This document shows positions 8,329-16,357 of a DNA stretch of 35,274 nt, one piece after another; positions within the stretch are counted from its first letter, which is position 1; each line of letters opens with the position of its first letter. The translations under genes were made by a program, and so were the position numbers. Below the pieces are notes generated by a model. The model was not told the origin of the DNA. It did no database searches and was given only the letters and a program-made list of their open reading frames with translations. Source of the stretch: Lachnospiraceae bacterium (GTDB lineage: Bacteria; Bacillota; Clostridia; Lachnospirales; Lachnospiraceae); the NCBI GenBank assembly GCA_017479085.1, contig JAFVCQ010000083.1, forward strand, positions 1 to 35,274. The letters run 5' to 3'.

Positions 8329-8363
8329 TTTCTATGATTATTATGCTATTTCGTTCACAATTA

Positions 8364-8392
8364 TAGACAAGGGAAAAAACAGCACCTATAAT
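8364..8392 (+). promoter_or_regulatory. Promoter of the Tad pilus operon
   Basis: TAGACA (8364-8369) and a consensus TATAAT (8387-8392) are 17 bases apart. Transcription would begin near 8399, which leaves a short leader to ATG 8423 and argues against the earlier in-frame ATG at 8402. Confidence 0.7.
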
Positions 8393-8422
8393 GGCAGAAA
8401 AATGGATGTGGGGGAAACGGAT

Positions 8423-8860
8423 ATGGCAGAGTGGGTGAAATATGTGGTGTTAACCGGACTGTTTGCAAGGGCAGTCTACACGGATGTGCGATGGAACCGG
8501 ATCGGGAATTCCCTGATCGGGGCAGGTATGATGGCAGGACTTGGGCTTGCGGGCATACAGGGCGGGATACAGGGGATGGTTTACAGTCTGAAAATGGCAG
8601 GAAGCGTCCTGCTTGCTCTGATTTTCTTATTTATCGTGCGGGGACTGGGGGCCGGGGATATCAAGCTGCTGTGTGTGGCATCTGTTTTTTTTCCGGAGAG
8701 AGCATGGTCGATCGTGGTCATGTCCTTCCTTGCAGGAGGGTTCATAGCAGTCGCAGGAATCCTCGTGAGATGGAGAAGGGGAGAGCCGATCCGGATTCGG
8801 GAGCAGACCATTCATTTTTCGATTCCCATAGCGGTTGGAACCCTGTTGACATTCATATGA
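8423..8860 (+). CDS. tadV: Type IV prepilin peptidase, A24 family (TadV/CpaA)
   Basis: Integral membrane aspartyl protease that cleaves the leader of Flp pilin and pseudopilins. The 145-residue protein has the two active-site aspartates in the expected contexts: D21 in VYTDVRWNRIGN and D79 in the GAGD motif (GLGAGDIKLL). About five hydrophobic helices are present, and the methyltransferase domain of large PilD enzymes is absent, as usual for TadV. ATG 8423 has GGGGGA 8 bases upstream and is preferred to 8402. It is the first gene of the locus, 13 bases before tadZ. Substrates in the locus with matching G/E+5 sites include the pilin at 13186 and the proteins at 15141 and 16010. Confidence 0.9.
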   Translation: MAEWVKYVVLTGLFARAVYTDVRWNRIGNSLIGAGMMAGLGLAGIQGGIQGMVYSLKMAGSVLLALIFLFIVRGLGAGDIKLLCVASVFFPERAWSIVVMSFLAGGFIAVAGILVRWRRGEPIRIREQTIHFSIPIAVGTLLTFI

Positions 8861-8873
8861 TTGGGAGGCATGG

Positions 8874-9773
8874 ATGAAAGTATTAAGGATTGGAATTCTG
8901 GATGAGGAAGAGATCTATGTGGAGCGGCTCTGTGCATATCTGAATCGTCAGGGAATGGGAAGAGTGGCCGGTTTTACCAAAAAACAGGCACTGGTATCCT
9001 ATCTGGAAAAACGCAGACTGGATCTTGTGGCAGGTACGGACCGGGAGGAGCTTGTGACACTCAGGGAGCAGTATCCGGAGCTCTGTCTGGTGTGGCTGAC
9101 CGCTCCTGCTTCGGAGACATCAGACAGTGGGATCTATTCCCTGCTCCGCTATCAGAGTGCTAAGACGATCGGACAGAGGTTAGGAGAACTGGCGGGGCAG
9201 CTTGGTCTGGCACAGAAACAGGAGAAGCCGATGATCGCGGTGTACTCGCCGGTGGGACGGTGCGGAAAGACATCTCTGGCCTTGCGGGTGATCGGGACAG
9301 AGGCCTATGGGAAATGGCTCTATGTGGGACTGGAGGATTACAGCTTTTTTGCAGAGGAGGAAGATACCTTTTTCTATTATGTGAAGGAGCGGGAGGAGAA
9401 CCGGGTGCTGGAATGGATGGCACAGTGCGGAGGCAGGATACCATCGGCGGGCTCTCCGTTTGACAGCAGGCAGATGAACCGGGAGGATGCGCAGTGGCTG
9501 CATCTGGTGTTGAATAAAAGTGAGAGCTACCGGGGGGCGGTCTGGGATATCGGAACCGGTGTGCTGAGTGATCCCGAATTCTTTTTGGTCTTTGATGCCC
9601 TGCTCGTTCCCTATCTGTCCGAGGAGAAAGCAATGGCAAAGCGGAGCCGGTTTGAACGGTTGCTGCGTATGCATGGACTCGAGGATGTGCTGGAACAGGT
9701 CCGGTTCGTGGATATGGGACGACAGGACGAGATCACGGATAAACTGGAGGAGTTGTTTGGAACGCATTTTTAA
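8874..9773 (+). CDS. tadZ: TadZ/CpaE-like pilus-localisation ATPase
   Basis: A 299-residue protein with a receiver-like N-terminal fold (about 1-110, starting LRIGILDEEE) and a MinD/ParA-type P-loop domain. The P-loop reads VYSPVGRCGKTSLA (123-136), a deviant Walker A without the usual leading Lys-Gly. A later WDIGTG segment and the FDALLVPYL strand fit the MinD fold. TadZ proteins position the Tad machine at a cell pole or focus. The receiver-like part lacks a clear phosphorylation pocket. It sits between the peptidase and the TadA motor, the normal place. Identification rests on architecture plus context. Confidence 0.8.
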   Translation: MKVLRIGILDEEEIYVERLCAYLNRQGMGRVAGFTKKQALVSYLEKRRLDLVAGTDREELVTLREQYPELCLVWLTAPASETSDSGIYSLLRYQSAKTIGQRLGELAGQLGLAQKQEKPMIAVYSPVGRCGKTSLALRVIGTEAYGKWLYVGLEDYSFFAEEEDTFFYYVKEREENRVLEWMAQCGGRIPSAGSPFDSRQMNREDAQWLHLVLNKSESYRGAVWDIGTGVLSDPEFFLVFDALLVPYLSEEKAMAKRSRFERLLRMHGLEDVLEQVRFVDMGRQDEITDKLEELFGTHF

Positions 9774-9796
9774 CGTTTGTACAGGGAGGTAAGAGC

Positions 9797-11029
9797 ATGA
9801 CAGGAAAAATCGAACAGGAAAAGATCCGGATTCAGAGCGAGCTGATGGAGCGGTTTGACCTCAACCAGAATTTGACCGATGCGCAGATCAATGAATCCAT
9901 CGAGGAGGAGATTCTAAGGCGGAGCAGGGAAATCTATCTTACCATTGCGGAGAAACAGCAGCTTCGGAGAGAATTGTTTAATGCCCTGCGGAGGCTGGAT
10001 ATTCTTTCGACTCTGCTGGAGGATGAGGAGATCTCGGAGATTATGGTCAATGGAGCGGAGCATATCTTTATTGAGAAAAAGGGAAGGATCATGCCGGTGG
10101 AGAAGGCCTTTTCCGGTGAAGAGCGGCTTCGGAATGTGATACAGCAGATCGTAAGCGGTTGTAACCGGATGGTGAATGAGACGGTGCCCATTGTGGATGC
10201 CCGGCTGGAGGACGGTTCCCGGGTCAATGTGGTGCTTCCTCCGGTGGCGCTGGATGGAGCGGTTATGACCATTCGAAAATTCCCGAAGCAATTCTTCACA
10301 ATGGAGCGGCTGATCGGGATGGAAACGATCACGGAGGAGGCGGCAGAATTTCTCAAGCTTCTGGTAAGGGCGGGCTATAACCTGTTTATCAGTGGGGGAA
10401 CTGGAAGCGGTAAGACCACATTTTTAAATGTATTAAGCAGTTATATCCCGCCGGAGGAGAGAGTGATCACGATTGAGGATTCGGCAGAGCTGCAGCTAAA
10501 TGGACTGCCCAATCTGGTACGGTTAGAAACCCGGAATGCCAATGTGGAAGGAGAGAATGCGATCACGATGTCGCAGTTGATCAAGACGGCGCTTCGGATG
10601 CGTCCTGACCGGATCATCGTGGGCGAGGTACGGGACGCCGCTGCGATGGATATGGCAAACAGTATGTTGACCGGACATGACGGCAGCATCAGCACCGGAC
10701 ATGGCAATTCTGCAAAGGAGATGATGCTTCGTCTCGAAACCATGATCCTGATGGGATATGACATGCCGGTTCTGGCAATCCGACAGCAGATTGCGGCGGC
10801 GGTGGATGTGGTCATTCATCTGGGACGGCTGCGGGACAACAGCAGAAGGGTGTTGGAGATCAGTGAGGTACTCGGTGTGAAGGATGGAGAGATTCAATTG
10901 CAGCCACTTTTTGAGTTTTGTGAATACGAAGAACAGGATGGCAGGGTGGCAGGCGCATTGGAGAAACGGGCGGAGCTGGTGCATGACCGGAAGCTCCGGC
11001 AGTCCGGATGGAAAGGAGGAGCTGCATGA
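9797..11029 (+). CDS. tadA: TadA/CpaF pilus assembly ATPase
   Basis: Hexameric cytosolic motor that drives Flp pilus assembly. The 410-residue chain has Walker A GGTGSGKTT at 200-208, an aspartate box VITIEDSAEL (223-232), Walker B-region RPDRIIVGEVRD (269-280) and a histidine box TGHDGSISTGHGNS (292-305). The N-terminal ISEIMVNG segment is also typical of CpaF. An AGGGAGG-type ribosome site precedes the ATG. The stop overlaps the tadB ATG by four bases (ATGA), implying coupled translation. Confidence 0.96.
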   Translation: MTGKIEQEKIRIQSELMERFDLNQNLTDAQINESIEEEILRRSREIYLTIAEKQQLRRELFNALRRLDILSTLLEDEEISEIMVNGAEHIFIEKKGRIMPVEKAFSGEERLRNVIQQIVSGCNRMVNETVPIVDARLEDGSRVNVVLPPVALDGAVMTIRKFPKQFFTMERLIGMETITEEAAEFLKLLVRAGYNLFISGGTGSGKTTFLNVLSSYIPPEERVITIEDSAELQLNGLPNLVRLETRNANVEGENAITMSQLIKTALRMRPDRIIVGEVRDAAAMDMANSMLTGHDGSISTGHGNSAKEMMLRLETMILMGYDMPVLAIRQQIAAAVDVVIHLGRLRDNSRRVLEISEVLGVKDGEIQLQPLFEFCEYEEQDGRVAGALEKRAELVHDRKLRQSGWKGGAA

Positions 11030-11778
11030 GAGGAGAAAAGACAGATTATGGAACCTATCATTTTCACTGGAGGGACTGGTTGGAATATGTGGTCAGGATG
11101 GGAGCAAAGGGAATCCTGATCTGCTATCTGTTCTATGATTCGTGGATCGCCTGTCTGCTGTTGGTTCCCTTTGCGGTACTGGATTACCGGAATCTGAGAC
11201 AGCGCAAGCTGGAGACGCAAAAAAGGCAGCTCTCCCGGCAGTTCAAGAGTATGATCGAGGCGGTAGCCGGTTCCTTAAGTGCAGGATATTCTCTGGAACA
11301 TGCCTTTGCGGATGCAAAGCGTGATATGGAGATGATCTATGAGAAGGATCTTCCCATCTGGAGAGAGCTTGACATGATCCTTGCCGGACTTCAGATGAAT
11401 CTTCCGTTAGAAGGCCTGTTAAAGGATTTTGGACAGCGCAGTGGCAATGAGGATATTCAGAATTTTGCCAATGTGGTGGCAGCGGCCAGAAAGAGTGGCG
11501 GTAATCTGATCCGTATCATACAAAAAACCGTCAACTGCATGACGGACAAGATGGCGGTCGAGGAAGAGATTGAAACGCTGATCGCTTCTAAGAAGCTGGA
11601 GGAGCGGATCATGCTGTACATGCCCTATGGTATCATTTTTTATCTCAGGGTCTGCAACGGAGAATTTCTGGAGGTGCTCTATCACAATGTGCTGGGTGTC
11701 TTTTGCATGACGGTGTTTCTGATCGTCATTTACATGGCGCAGATGTGGGCAGGAAGGATCATGGAGATACGCGTATGA
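11026..11778 (+). CDS. tadB: TadB pilus assembly platform protein
   Basis: A 250-residue inner-membrane platform protein with a T2SSF domain. N-terminal hydrophobic helices lie at roughly 25-48. The cytosolic helical domain shows FKSMIEAVAGSLSAGYSLEHAF and ANVVAAARKSGGNLIRII, and two helices close the C-terminus. ATG 11026 is chosen because AAAGGAGG lies 6 bases upstream; an in-frame ATG at 11008 lacks a site. It shares ATGA overlaps with both tadA and tadC, so the three assembly proteins are probably made in fixed ratio. Confidence 0.9.
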   Translation: MRGEKTDYGTYHFHWRDWLEYVVRMGAKGILICYLFYDSWIACLLLVPFAVLDYRNLRQRKLETQKRQLSRQFKSMIEAVAGSLSAGYSLEHAFADAKRDMEMIYEKDLPIWRELDMILAGLQMNLPLEGLLKDFGQRSGNEDIQNFANVVAAARKSGGNLIRIIQKTVNCMTDKMAVEEEIETLIASKKLEERIMLYMPYGIIFYLRVCNGEFLEVLYHNVLGVFCMTVFLIVIYMAQMWAGRIMEIRV

Positions 11779-13139
11779 GGCTGATAAACGGAGTGATATA
11801 TAGTGTGCTTCTGGTGCTGTTTCTCTGTTGGGTTCGGACAGGAAAGAAAACGGAAGTATCCGGATTGGAACAGTATATCAGGAAGCACGGTGTGATACTG
11901 GTCTGGCTGTTTGTGATCAATACGATCAGCTTTGGCATGACCTTCCGGCAGGAGGAAGGGGTCATCTATATACAAAAGAGCGGGTACGGAGGGGAGGAGA
12001 CACAGACTGATTTTGTGCTGACGCTTCCGGAGGAGGAACGGCAGGTTTCGCTGACCGTCCGCCCGAGAACACTGACGGAGGAGGAGTGCAGGAAGAAATG
12101 GCAGGAGGCATTCCAATATCTGGAGGAGCATATTCCGGGAGAAAATGAATCGCTGCTGCTGGTGACAAAGCCACTGGATTTTTCCATTGATCATGAGACA
12201 TACCCCTTTGACGTGGAGGTACAGCCGGAGGATATTGTGCTGATGGACAGCGAGGGCAATCTCAAAAATGAGAGGAAGGAGCTGCTGGCAGCGGGATATG
12301 GAGAGGCAGAGCTGGAACAGGGGATCGCCACCAGTGTGACGGTGATTCTGTGGTATGGCACAGCATGCGAAAAAAAGGTGTACGCACTGCGGCTCTTTCC
12401 CAAAACACAGAATGAACAGGAGGAGCAGTTTACCCGGGCAGAGGCATATCTGAGAGAACAGGAGCAGAATGCATTGTATGACGAGGGATTTACGGTGGAT
12501 TCACAGGTAGACAAGGTTGGGATCAGGAGAATCGGTCAGAGCGGTGTGACACCGCTTGGGGTACTGGTGATGGGAGGTCTGTTCATCGGTCTGCTTCTGC
12601 TGCGGGAGCAGGAGGCGGCAAAAAATGAGGAGAAGCAACGCCGGGAATGTCTGCTGCAATGTTACCCGTGGTTTGTCAATGAGCTGGTCTTGTTGTTAGG
12701 CGCCGGAATGCAGGTGAAGAATATCTTCGGGGTATTGTTAATGGAATACGGACAGGAGCAGACGGAGTCCGGCCGCTCCCGACGGACAAAGGGACAGCGC
12801 AATTACAGGGAGCCCCTTATGCAGGAGCTGAGGGTGGCAGTGCGGAGCATGAAGCTCGGCATGTCAGAGGAACAGGCTTATTATCAATTGGGCAGACGCC
12901 TGCGGCTGCCCTGCTATACCAAACTGATGCTGCTCTTAGAGCAGAATGTAAGAAAGGGTGCAAAGGGTCTGACCATAGCCCTGGAGCAGGAAGAACTGGC
13001 TGCCCTCGAGGAACGAAAGAATCTGGCAAAGCGCTACGGGGAGGAGGCGGGAACAAAGCTGTTAGGGCCCATGCTCCTGCTTCTGCTGGTGGTCATGAGT
13101 ATGATCCTGATACCGGCGTTTCTCAGTTTTTCTGTTTAA
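11775..13139 (+). CDS. tadC: TadC-like platform protein with a large extracytoplasmic insertion
   Basis: 454 residues, well above the roughly 270-320 usual for TadC. Predicted helices lie at about 4-19, 39-57, 258-276 and 431-450. The T2SSF-like cytosolic domain (about 277-430) contains CYPWFVNELVLLLGAGMQVKN and ELRVAVRSMKLGMSEEQAY. Basic residues after helix 1 put that loop inside, so the 200-residue segment 58-257 should lie outside the membrane; it is Glu-rich with several beta-like strands and has no fold I know. The start comes from the ATGA overlap with tadB. The TadC role is inferred from the C-terminal domain and position. Confidence 0.82.
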   Translation: MRLINGVIYSVLLVLFLCWVRTGKKTEVSGLEQYIRKHGVILVWLFVINTISFGMTFRQEEGVIYIQKSGYGGEETQTDFVLTLPEEERQVSLTVRPRTLTEEECRKKWQEAFQYLEEHIPGENESLLLVTKPLDFSIDHETYPFDVEVQPEDIVLMDSEGNLKNERKELLAAGYGEAELEQGIATSVTVILWYGTACEKKVYALRLFPKTQNEQEEQFTRAEAYLREQEQNALYDEGFTVDSQVDKVGIRRIGQSGVTPLGVLVMGGLFIGLLLLREQEAAKNEEKQRRECLLQCYPWFVNELVLLLGAGMQVKNIFGVLLMEYGQEQTESGRSRRTKGQRNYREPLMQELRVAVRSMKLGMSEEQAYYQLGRRLRLPCYTKLMLLLEQNVRKGAKGLTIALEQEELAALEERKNLAKRYGEEAGTKLLGPMLLLLLVVMSMILIPAFLSFSV

Positions 13140-13185
13140 CAAAAAAGGAACCTTTGTATTGCAGATGGGAAAGGAGGTGAGGCAT

Positions 13186-13368
13186 ATGGGCTGGCTGCGG
13201 CAGTTGTGGATCGATTTTTTAAAGGACGAATCCGGTATGGGAGTTGTGGAGATCATTTTAATCATTGTGGTATTGATTGCAATGGTATTTGTGTTTAAAG
13301 AACAGATTTCCGAGCTGGTGGACAAGATTTGGAAGTCGATCAACGAGAATGCAAAGAAAATCTATTGA
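13186..13368 (+). CDS. flp: Flp1-like pilin
   Basis: A 60-residue prepilin, the probable major subunit of the pilus. After a 17-residue basic leader comes the processing site G17/M18 with the conserved glutamate E22 at +5 (DESGMGVVEII), followed by a 17-residue hydrophobic helix and an amphipathic, Lys-rich tail. The usual Glu-Tyr pair is Glu-Ile, as in Firmicute Flp1-like proteins. The ATG is set by AAAGGAGGTGAG just upstream; an earlier in-frame codon at 13159 is not needed. A compact hairpin follows the stop. Confidence 0.9.
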   Translation: MGWLRQLWIDFLKDESGMGVVEIILIIVVLIAMVFVFKEQISELVDKIWKSINENAKKIY

Positions 13369-13378
13369 GAAGCCGGAT

Positions 13379-13400
13379 GCCTCATAGCTTGCTACGAGGC
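13379..13400 (+). other. Hairpin after the pilin gene
   Basis: GCCTCATAGC and GCTACGAGGC pair with one mismatch, just 10 bases after the pilin stop. A second mini-stem GGGATTCTCCC follows at 13411-13421. Neither has a T-run. The position suits a processing or mRNA-stabilising element that would raise pilin yield over the downstream genes. Confidence 0.45.
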
Positions 13401-13443
13401 CGGAACGATAAGGGATTCTCCCGAAACATGCAGGAGGTGTACT

Positions 13444-14913
13444 ATGAACGGGAACAGGGGACAGACAACCATATTTTTTTCTCTCATGATCAGTGTGTTA
13501 TTTCTATTTACGTTGACGTCGTTGGAGGCCGGCCGAATCTATATGAGCAGGGTCAAGGTCAGAACCGCGGTTCATAGTGCATGCTCCAATCTGATGGCAG
13601 ACTATCACAGTGAGCTGTTTGAGCGTTATCACCTGCTCTTCCTTGATCCGACCTATGGAACCGGAAGTGAGGCAGCCGTGGAGGAAAAACTGGCAGATTA
13701 TCTGGAGTGTGATCTGAATGTGGAGGACGGACCGACAATCTATCAGTTCACGTTGGACGAGCTGGCAGCAATCAGTCAGGATCCCATTCTGGAGGACAAT
13801 ATGGAATTTTTAAGACAGCAGATCGTTGAGTATGAAAAGACGGAAGGACTGGTGCATAAGGCTGACGGGCTGAAAGCAAAAATGCAGGAGGACAACAGTG
13901 ATGTGGAGGGTGCTGCAAGGGAAACCGAGATCAATGGAGTGGAATTTCCGGAATCGGAGAATACGGATGAAGAGCATGGGAAAAAGCAGAGCTCCTCCGA
14001 GGTCTCGGATCCAAGAGATCTTCTGACGGATGGTCTGAAAAATGGACTTCTGGCATTTGTACTTCCTGGGGATCAGAGCATTTCAAAGGAGTCCTATGCA
14101 ATCAACGATCCGCCATCCCGTCTCTATCAGGAACAGGAGGAGAAAAAGAGGGATAGCAATTTTCAGGATATTCTTTCCCTGAAGGATCTCTTAAAGGAAG
14201 CCGCCGGAGAAAAGTCGTACAGTGGTCTGGTGGAACAGGCAGCATTTGTGGACTATGTGGGCAGTCTGTTTGGCAATGCGGTGAATCCGGATGAAGCCTC
14301 GGTCATACAGTGTGAGGTGGAATACATTCTGAAGGGAAAGGACAGTGATTATGAGAATCTGCAAGCAGTCGTGGAGGAGCTTACATGGATTCGGATGCCG
14401 GTCAACTATGCCTATCTCCTGTCTGATACAAAGAAAAAAAGTGAGGCGCTTACGCTGGCGGCTGCCATCTGTACTGCGACCGGAACTGAGCCTATGATGG
14501 AGGTGGTCAAATACCTGCTGCTCGGCTGTTGGTCCTATGGGGAAACCATCTATGAGATGCGCCAGCTCCTGTCGGGGGAGGCGATTGCCTATGTCAAGAC
14601 ACAGGAGACATGGAATACGGATCTCAAGACATTAAGCGGAACCGGAACGACAGCAAAGGTGGAGCATGGCATGCAATATGAAGACTACCTTATGCTTCTT
14701 CTGGCAAAAAAGAGTGGAAAGCATCTGACCTGCAGCTATGCCAGAATGCTGGATCTGATCGGATGCAATCTTCAGAAAGAGGATGAGGATTTTCATATTG
14801 CAGACTGTGTGGGCGGTATGGTGATTCAGGGAGAGATCAGCGTGAATCCACTCTTTCAAAAAGGGCGTGAAACGTCCGTGTATCAGACCTGTTTTGAGGA
14901 GCGTTTTTCCTAG
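13444..14913 (+). CDS. DUF5702-type pseudopilin-like protein
   Basis: A 489-residue envelope protein with a pilin-like N-terminus: NRGQTTIFFSLMISVLFLFT gives a glycine at residue 6 followed by one long hydrophobic helix (about 9-27) and then LEAGRIYMSRVKVRTAVHSA. The remainder (about 45-489) is soluble, with a Glu-rich coiled region near 120-190. I assign DUF5702 from the N-terminal pattern and Tad context. Such proteins occupy the place of TadG-like tip or anchoring proteins, but function is unknown. AGGAGG lies 7 bases before the ATG. It is 75 bases after the pilin and 227 bases before the first TadE-like gene. Confidence 0.75.
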   Translation: MNGNRGQTTIFFSLMISVLFLFTLTSLEAGRIYMSRVKVRTAVHSACSNLMADYHSELFERYHLLFLDPTYGTGSEAAVEEKLADYLECDLNVEDGPTIYQFTLDELAAISQDPILEDNMEFLRQQIVEYEKTEGLVHKADGLKAKMQEDNSDVEGAARETEINGVEFPESENTDEEHGKKQSSSEVSDPRDLLTDGLKNGLLAFVLPGDQSISKESYAINDPPSRLYQEQEEKKRDSNFQDILSLKDLLKEAAGEKSYSGLVEQAAFVDYVGSLFGNAVNPDEASVIQCEVEYILKGKDSDYENLQAVVEELTWIRMPVNYAYLLSDTKKKSEALTLAAAICTATGTEPMMEVVKYLLLGCWSYGETIYEMRQLLSGEAIAYVKTQETWNTDLKTLSGTGTTAKVEHGMQYEDYLMLLLAKKSGKHLTCSYARMLDLIGCNLQKEDEDFHIADCVGGMVIQGEISVNPLFQKGRETSVYQTCFEERFS

Positions 14914-14961
14914 GCACCGTCGGAAAGCCCGTAAAGACAGTACGGTTGCGGGGCCGGGTGC
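14914..14961 (+). other. Stem-loop after the DUF5702 gene
   Basis: GCACC/GGTGC arms close a GC-rich loop holding a CCCGT...ACGG inner stem. A CCTTTTTTA tract follows about 10 bases later, so partial termination is possible but the spacing is poor for a strict intrinsic terminator. Confidence 0.35.
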
Positions 14962-15089
14962 ATTGTGGTTGTCCTTTTTTATAAGCTCTTATATGAAATA
15001 ACCCAATGAAAAAAGAATCTCCAGGTATGAACAGCTATTTTGTATAAGGGCTTTTCAAAGAGGATAAGGCATCCTGCTGTTTTGTGACA

Positions 15090-15111
15090 CCGGACGCTGC
15101 CGGGTATGGTA
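15090..15111 (+). repeat. Internal relic of the CAATGTCATT element family
   Basis: 22 bases are identical to the left subterminal part of copy C (CCGGACGCTGCCGGG then TATGGTA; compare 31938-31959). No terminal repeat or flanking duplication is present. It lies in the leader of the TadE-like gene at 15141, between a hairpin and the ribosome site. Confidence 0.6.
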
Positions 15112-15140
15112 AACAGTAAATGGAATGGAGGAGGTAACGT

Positions 15141-15899
15141 ATGGAAAAAAACAGGGGCTCCGCTACGGTGGAGGCATGTCTTGTGGTTCCGGTCTTTCTG
15201 TTTTTTATGCTGGCGGTAGCCGGAATTTTTATGGTACTGCTGGCAGAGGCTCACATTCATCAAAGTCTGGCTGAGGCGGCCAACTATACTGCGCAAAACT
15301 GCTATCTGGAAAAGAAACTGCTGTCTCAGACCGGTCAGACAGCAGATCATCTGGTGGATACGGCTGTGTTGTACAGGCAGTTTCACCGGTATCTAGGCGA
15401 GGATGCGTATGTGGAGCGGATGATTCAGAATGGAAAAAAGGGAATCCTTGTGCGGGTGGAACCGGATTCGAATAATCCGAAGATATTTACGGCAGAGGCG
15501 GACTATGTTGCACGGATCTCTGTTCCTGTCTTTGGAAGTGTACAAATTTCTCTGTGTAACCGGATTCAGAAAAAGGCATTTCTCGGATACAGCAAAGAGG
15601 AAAAAATGGATCGTTATGTCTATGTCACACCGAATCAGGCGGTATATCATGTGAGCAGAAACTGTACGCATCTGGTGTTAAGTATTCAGCAAAAAAGCGG
15701 GACACAGCGCTCCCATTACAGTCCGTGCAGCTTTTGCGGGAAAAGCGGAGAGGCCGGTGATCCCATCTATGTGGCGAAGACAGGGGAGGTCTATCACTAC
15801 CGGAGGGATTGCAGCGGGTTAAAACGAACCGTTACACGCATAAAGCTGAGGGAGGCGGGCGGACTGTCGCCATGCTCCCGATGTGGGAGAAACCGGTGA
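15141..15899 (+). CDS. tadE: TadE-like pseudopilin fused to two H-C-CxxC modules
   Basis: 252 residues. The N-terminus is a TadE pilin-like segment, ENRGSATVEACLVV-like with glycine 6 and E11 at +5, followed by a hydrophobic helix (about 12-34). Residues 35-155 are a soluble TadE-type domain. The C-terminus holds two tandem copies of one module: VYH170-x4-C175 ... PC196SFC199G and VYH219-x4-C224 ... PC245SRC248G, with identical 5- and 21-residue spacings. Each could bind one zinc ion. Similar Cys/His tails occur on some secreted nuclease and competence-type proteins. The ribosome site is GGAGGAGG. Fusion of such modules to a TadE protein is not something I recognise as standard. Confidence 0.82.
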   Translation: MEKNRGSATVEACLVVPVFLFFMLAVAGIFMVLLAEAHIHQSLAEAANYTAQNCYLEKKLLSQTGQTADHLVDTAVLYRQFHRYLGEDAYVERMIQNGKKGILVRVEPDSNNPKIFTAEADYVARISVPVFGSVQISLCNRIQKKAFLGYSKEEKMDRYVYVTPNQAVYHVSRNCTHLVLSIQQKSGTQRSHYSPCSFCGKSGEAGDPIYVAKTGEVYHYRRDCSGLKRTVTRIKLREAGGLSPCSRCGRNR

Positions 15900-16009
15900 A
15901 AATGGTTCCAATCCATTTTCAAAATATCGTCCAGATACCCATAATATATAAAAAGAGAAGGGAGGACAGCTCTGTACAGAGAGGAACTTGGTCAGAGCTT
16001 GCGGATCAC

Positions 16010-16357
16010 ATGATGAGAAAATGCAGGAACAGAGGAAGCGCCGTGATTGAGGTCACATTATTAATGCCGGTCTTTTTGGGTTGTATCTACTTTTATATCA
16101 TGCTGTTTCTCTTTTTGATTCAGTCAGGTCAAACGATGGATCAGGTTGTAGCAATGATGTACCCGCCGGATCAAACGGTGGCCGTCACCCCACAGGATGC
16201 ACCGGACGGAATCCGCCTTTGCAGGGAAGGAGGCACACAGACAGTAAGGGTGGAGCAGGAAAATGGATTCTTCCACCTTCATCTGACGCTTGCGAGAGAC
16301 GGGGAAGATACGGTCAGGAAGTTGAGGAGGTGGCAGTTTGTTACAGACTTATTTTAA
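16010..16357 (+). CDS. Second TadE-like pseudopilin
   Basis: About 115 residues. RNRGSAVIEVTLLMPVFLG gives the TadE pattern: glycine, then glutamate at +5 and a long hydrophobic helix, followed by a small soluble domain. The frame is open upstream to 15809 across the end of the preceding gene, but the pilin motif indicates a start at ATG 16010 or 16013. No good ribosome site is visible (only CAGAGC), so the start is uncertain and translation may depend on coupling. Its 3' end overlaps the next gene by 20 bases. Confidence 0.72.
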   Translation: MMRKCRNRGSAVIEVTLLMPVFLGCIYFYIMLFLFLIQSGQTMDQVVAMMYPPDQTVAVTPQDAPDGIRLCREGGTQTVRVEQENGFFHLHLTLARDGEDTVRKLRRWQFVTDLF

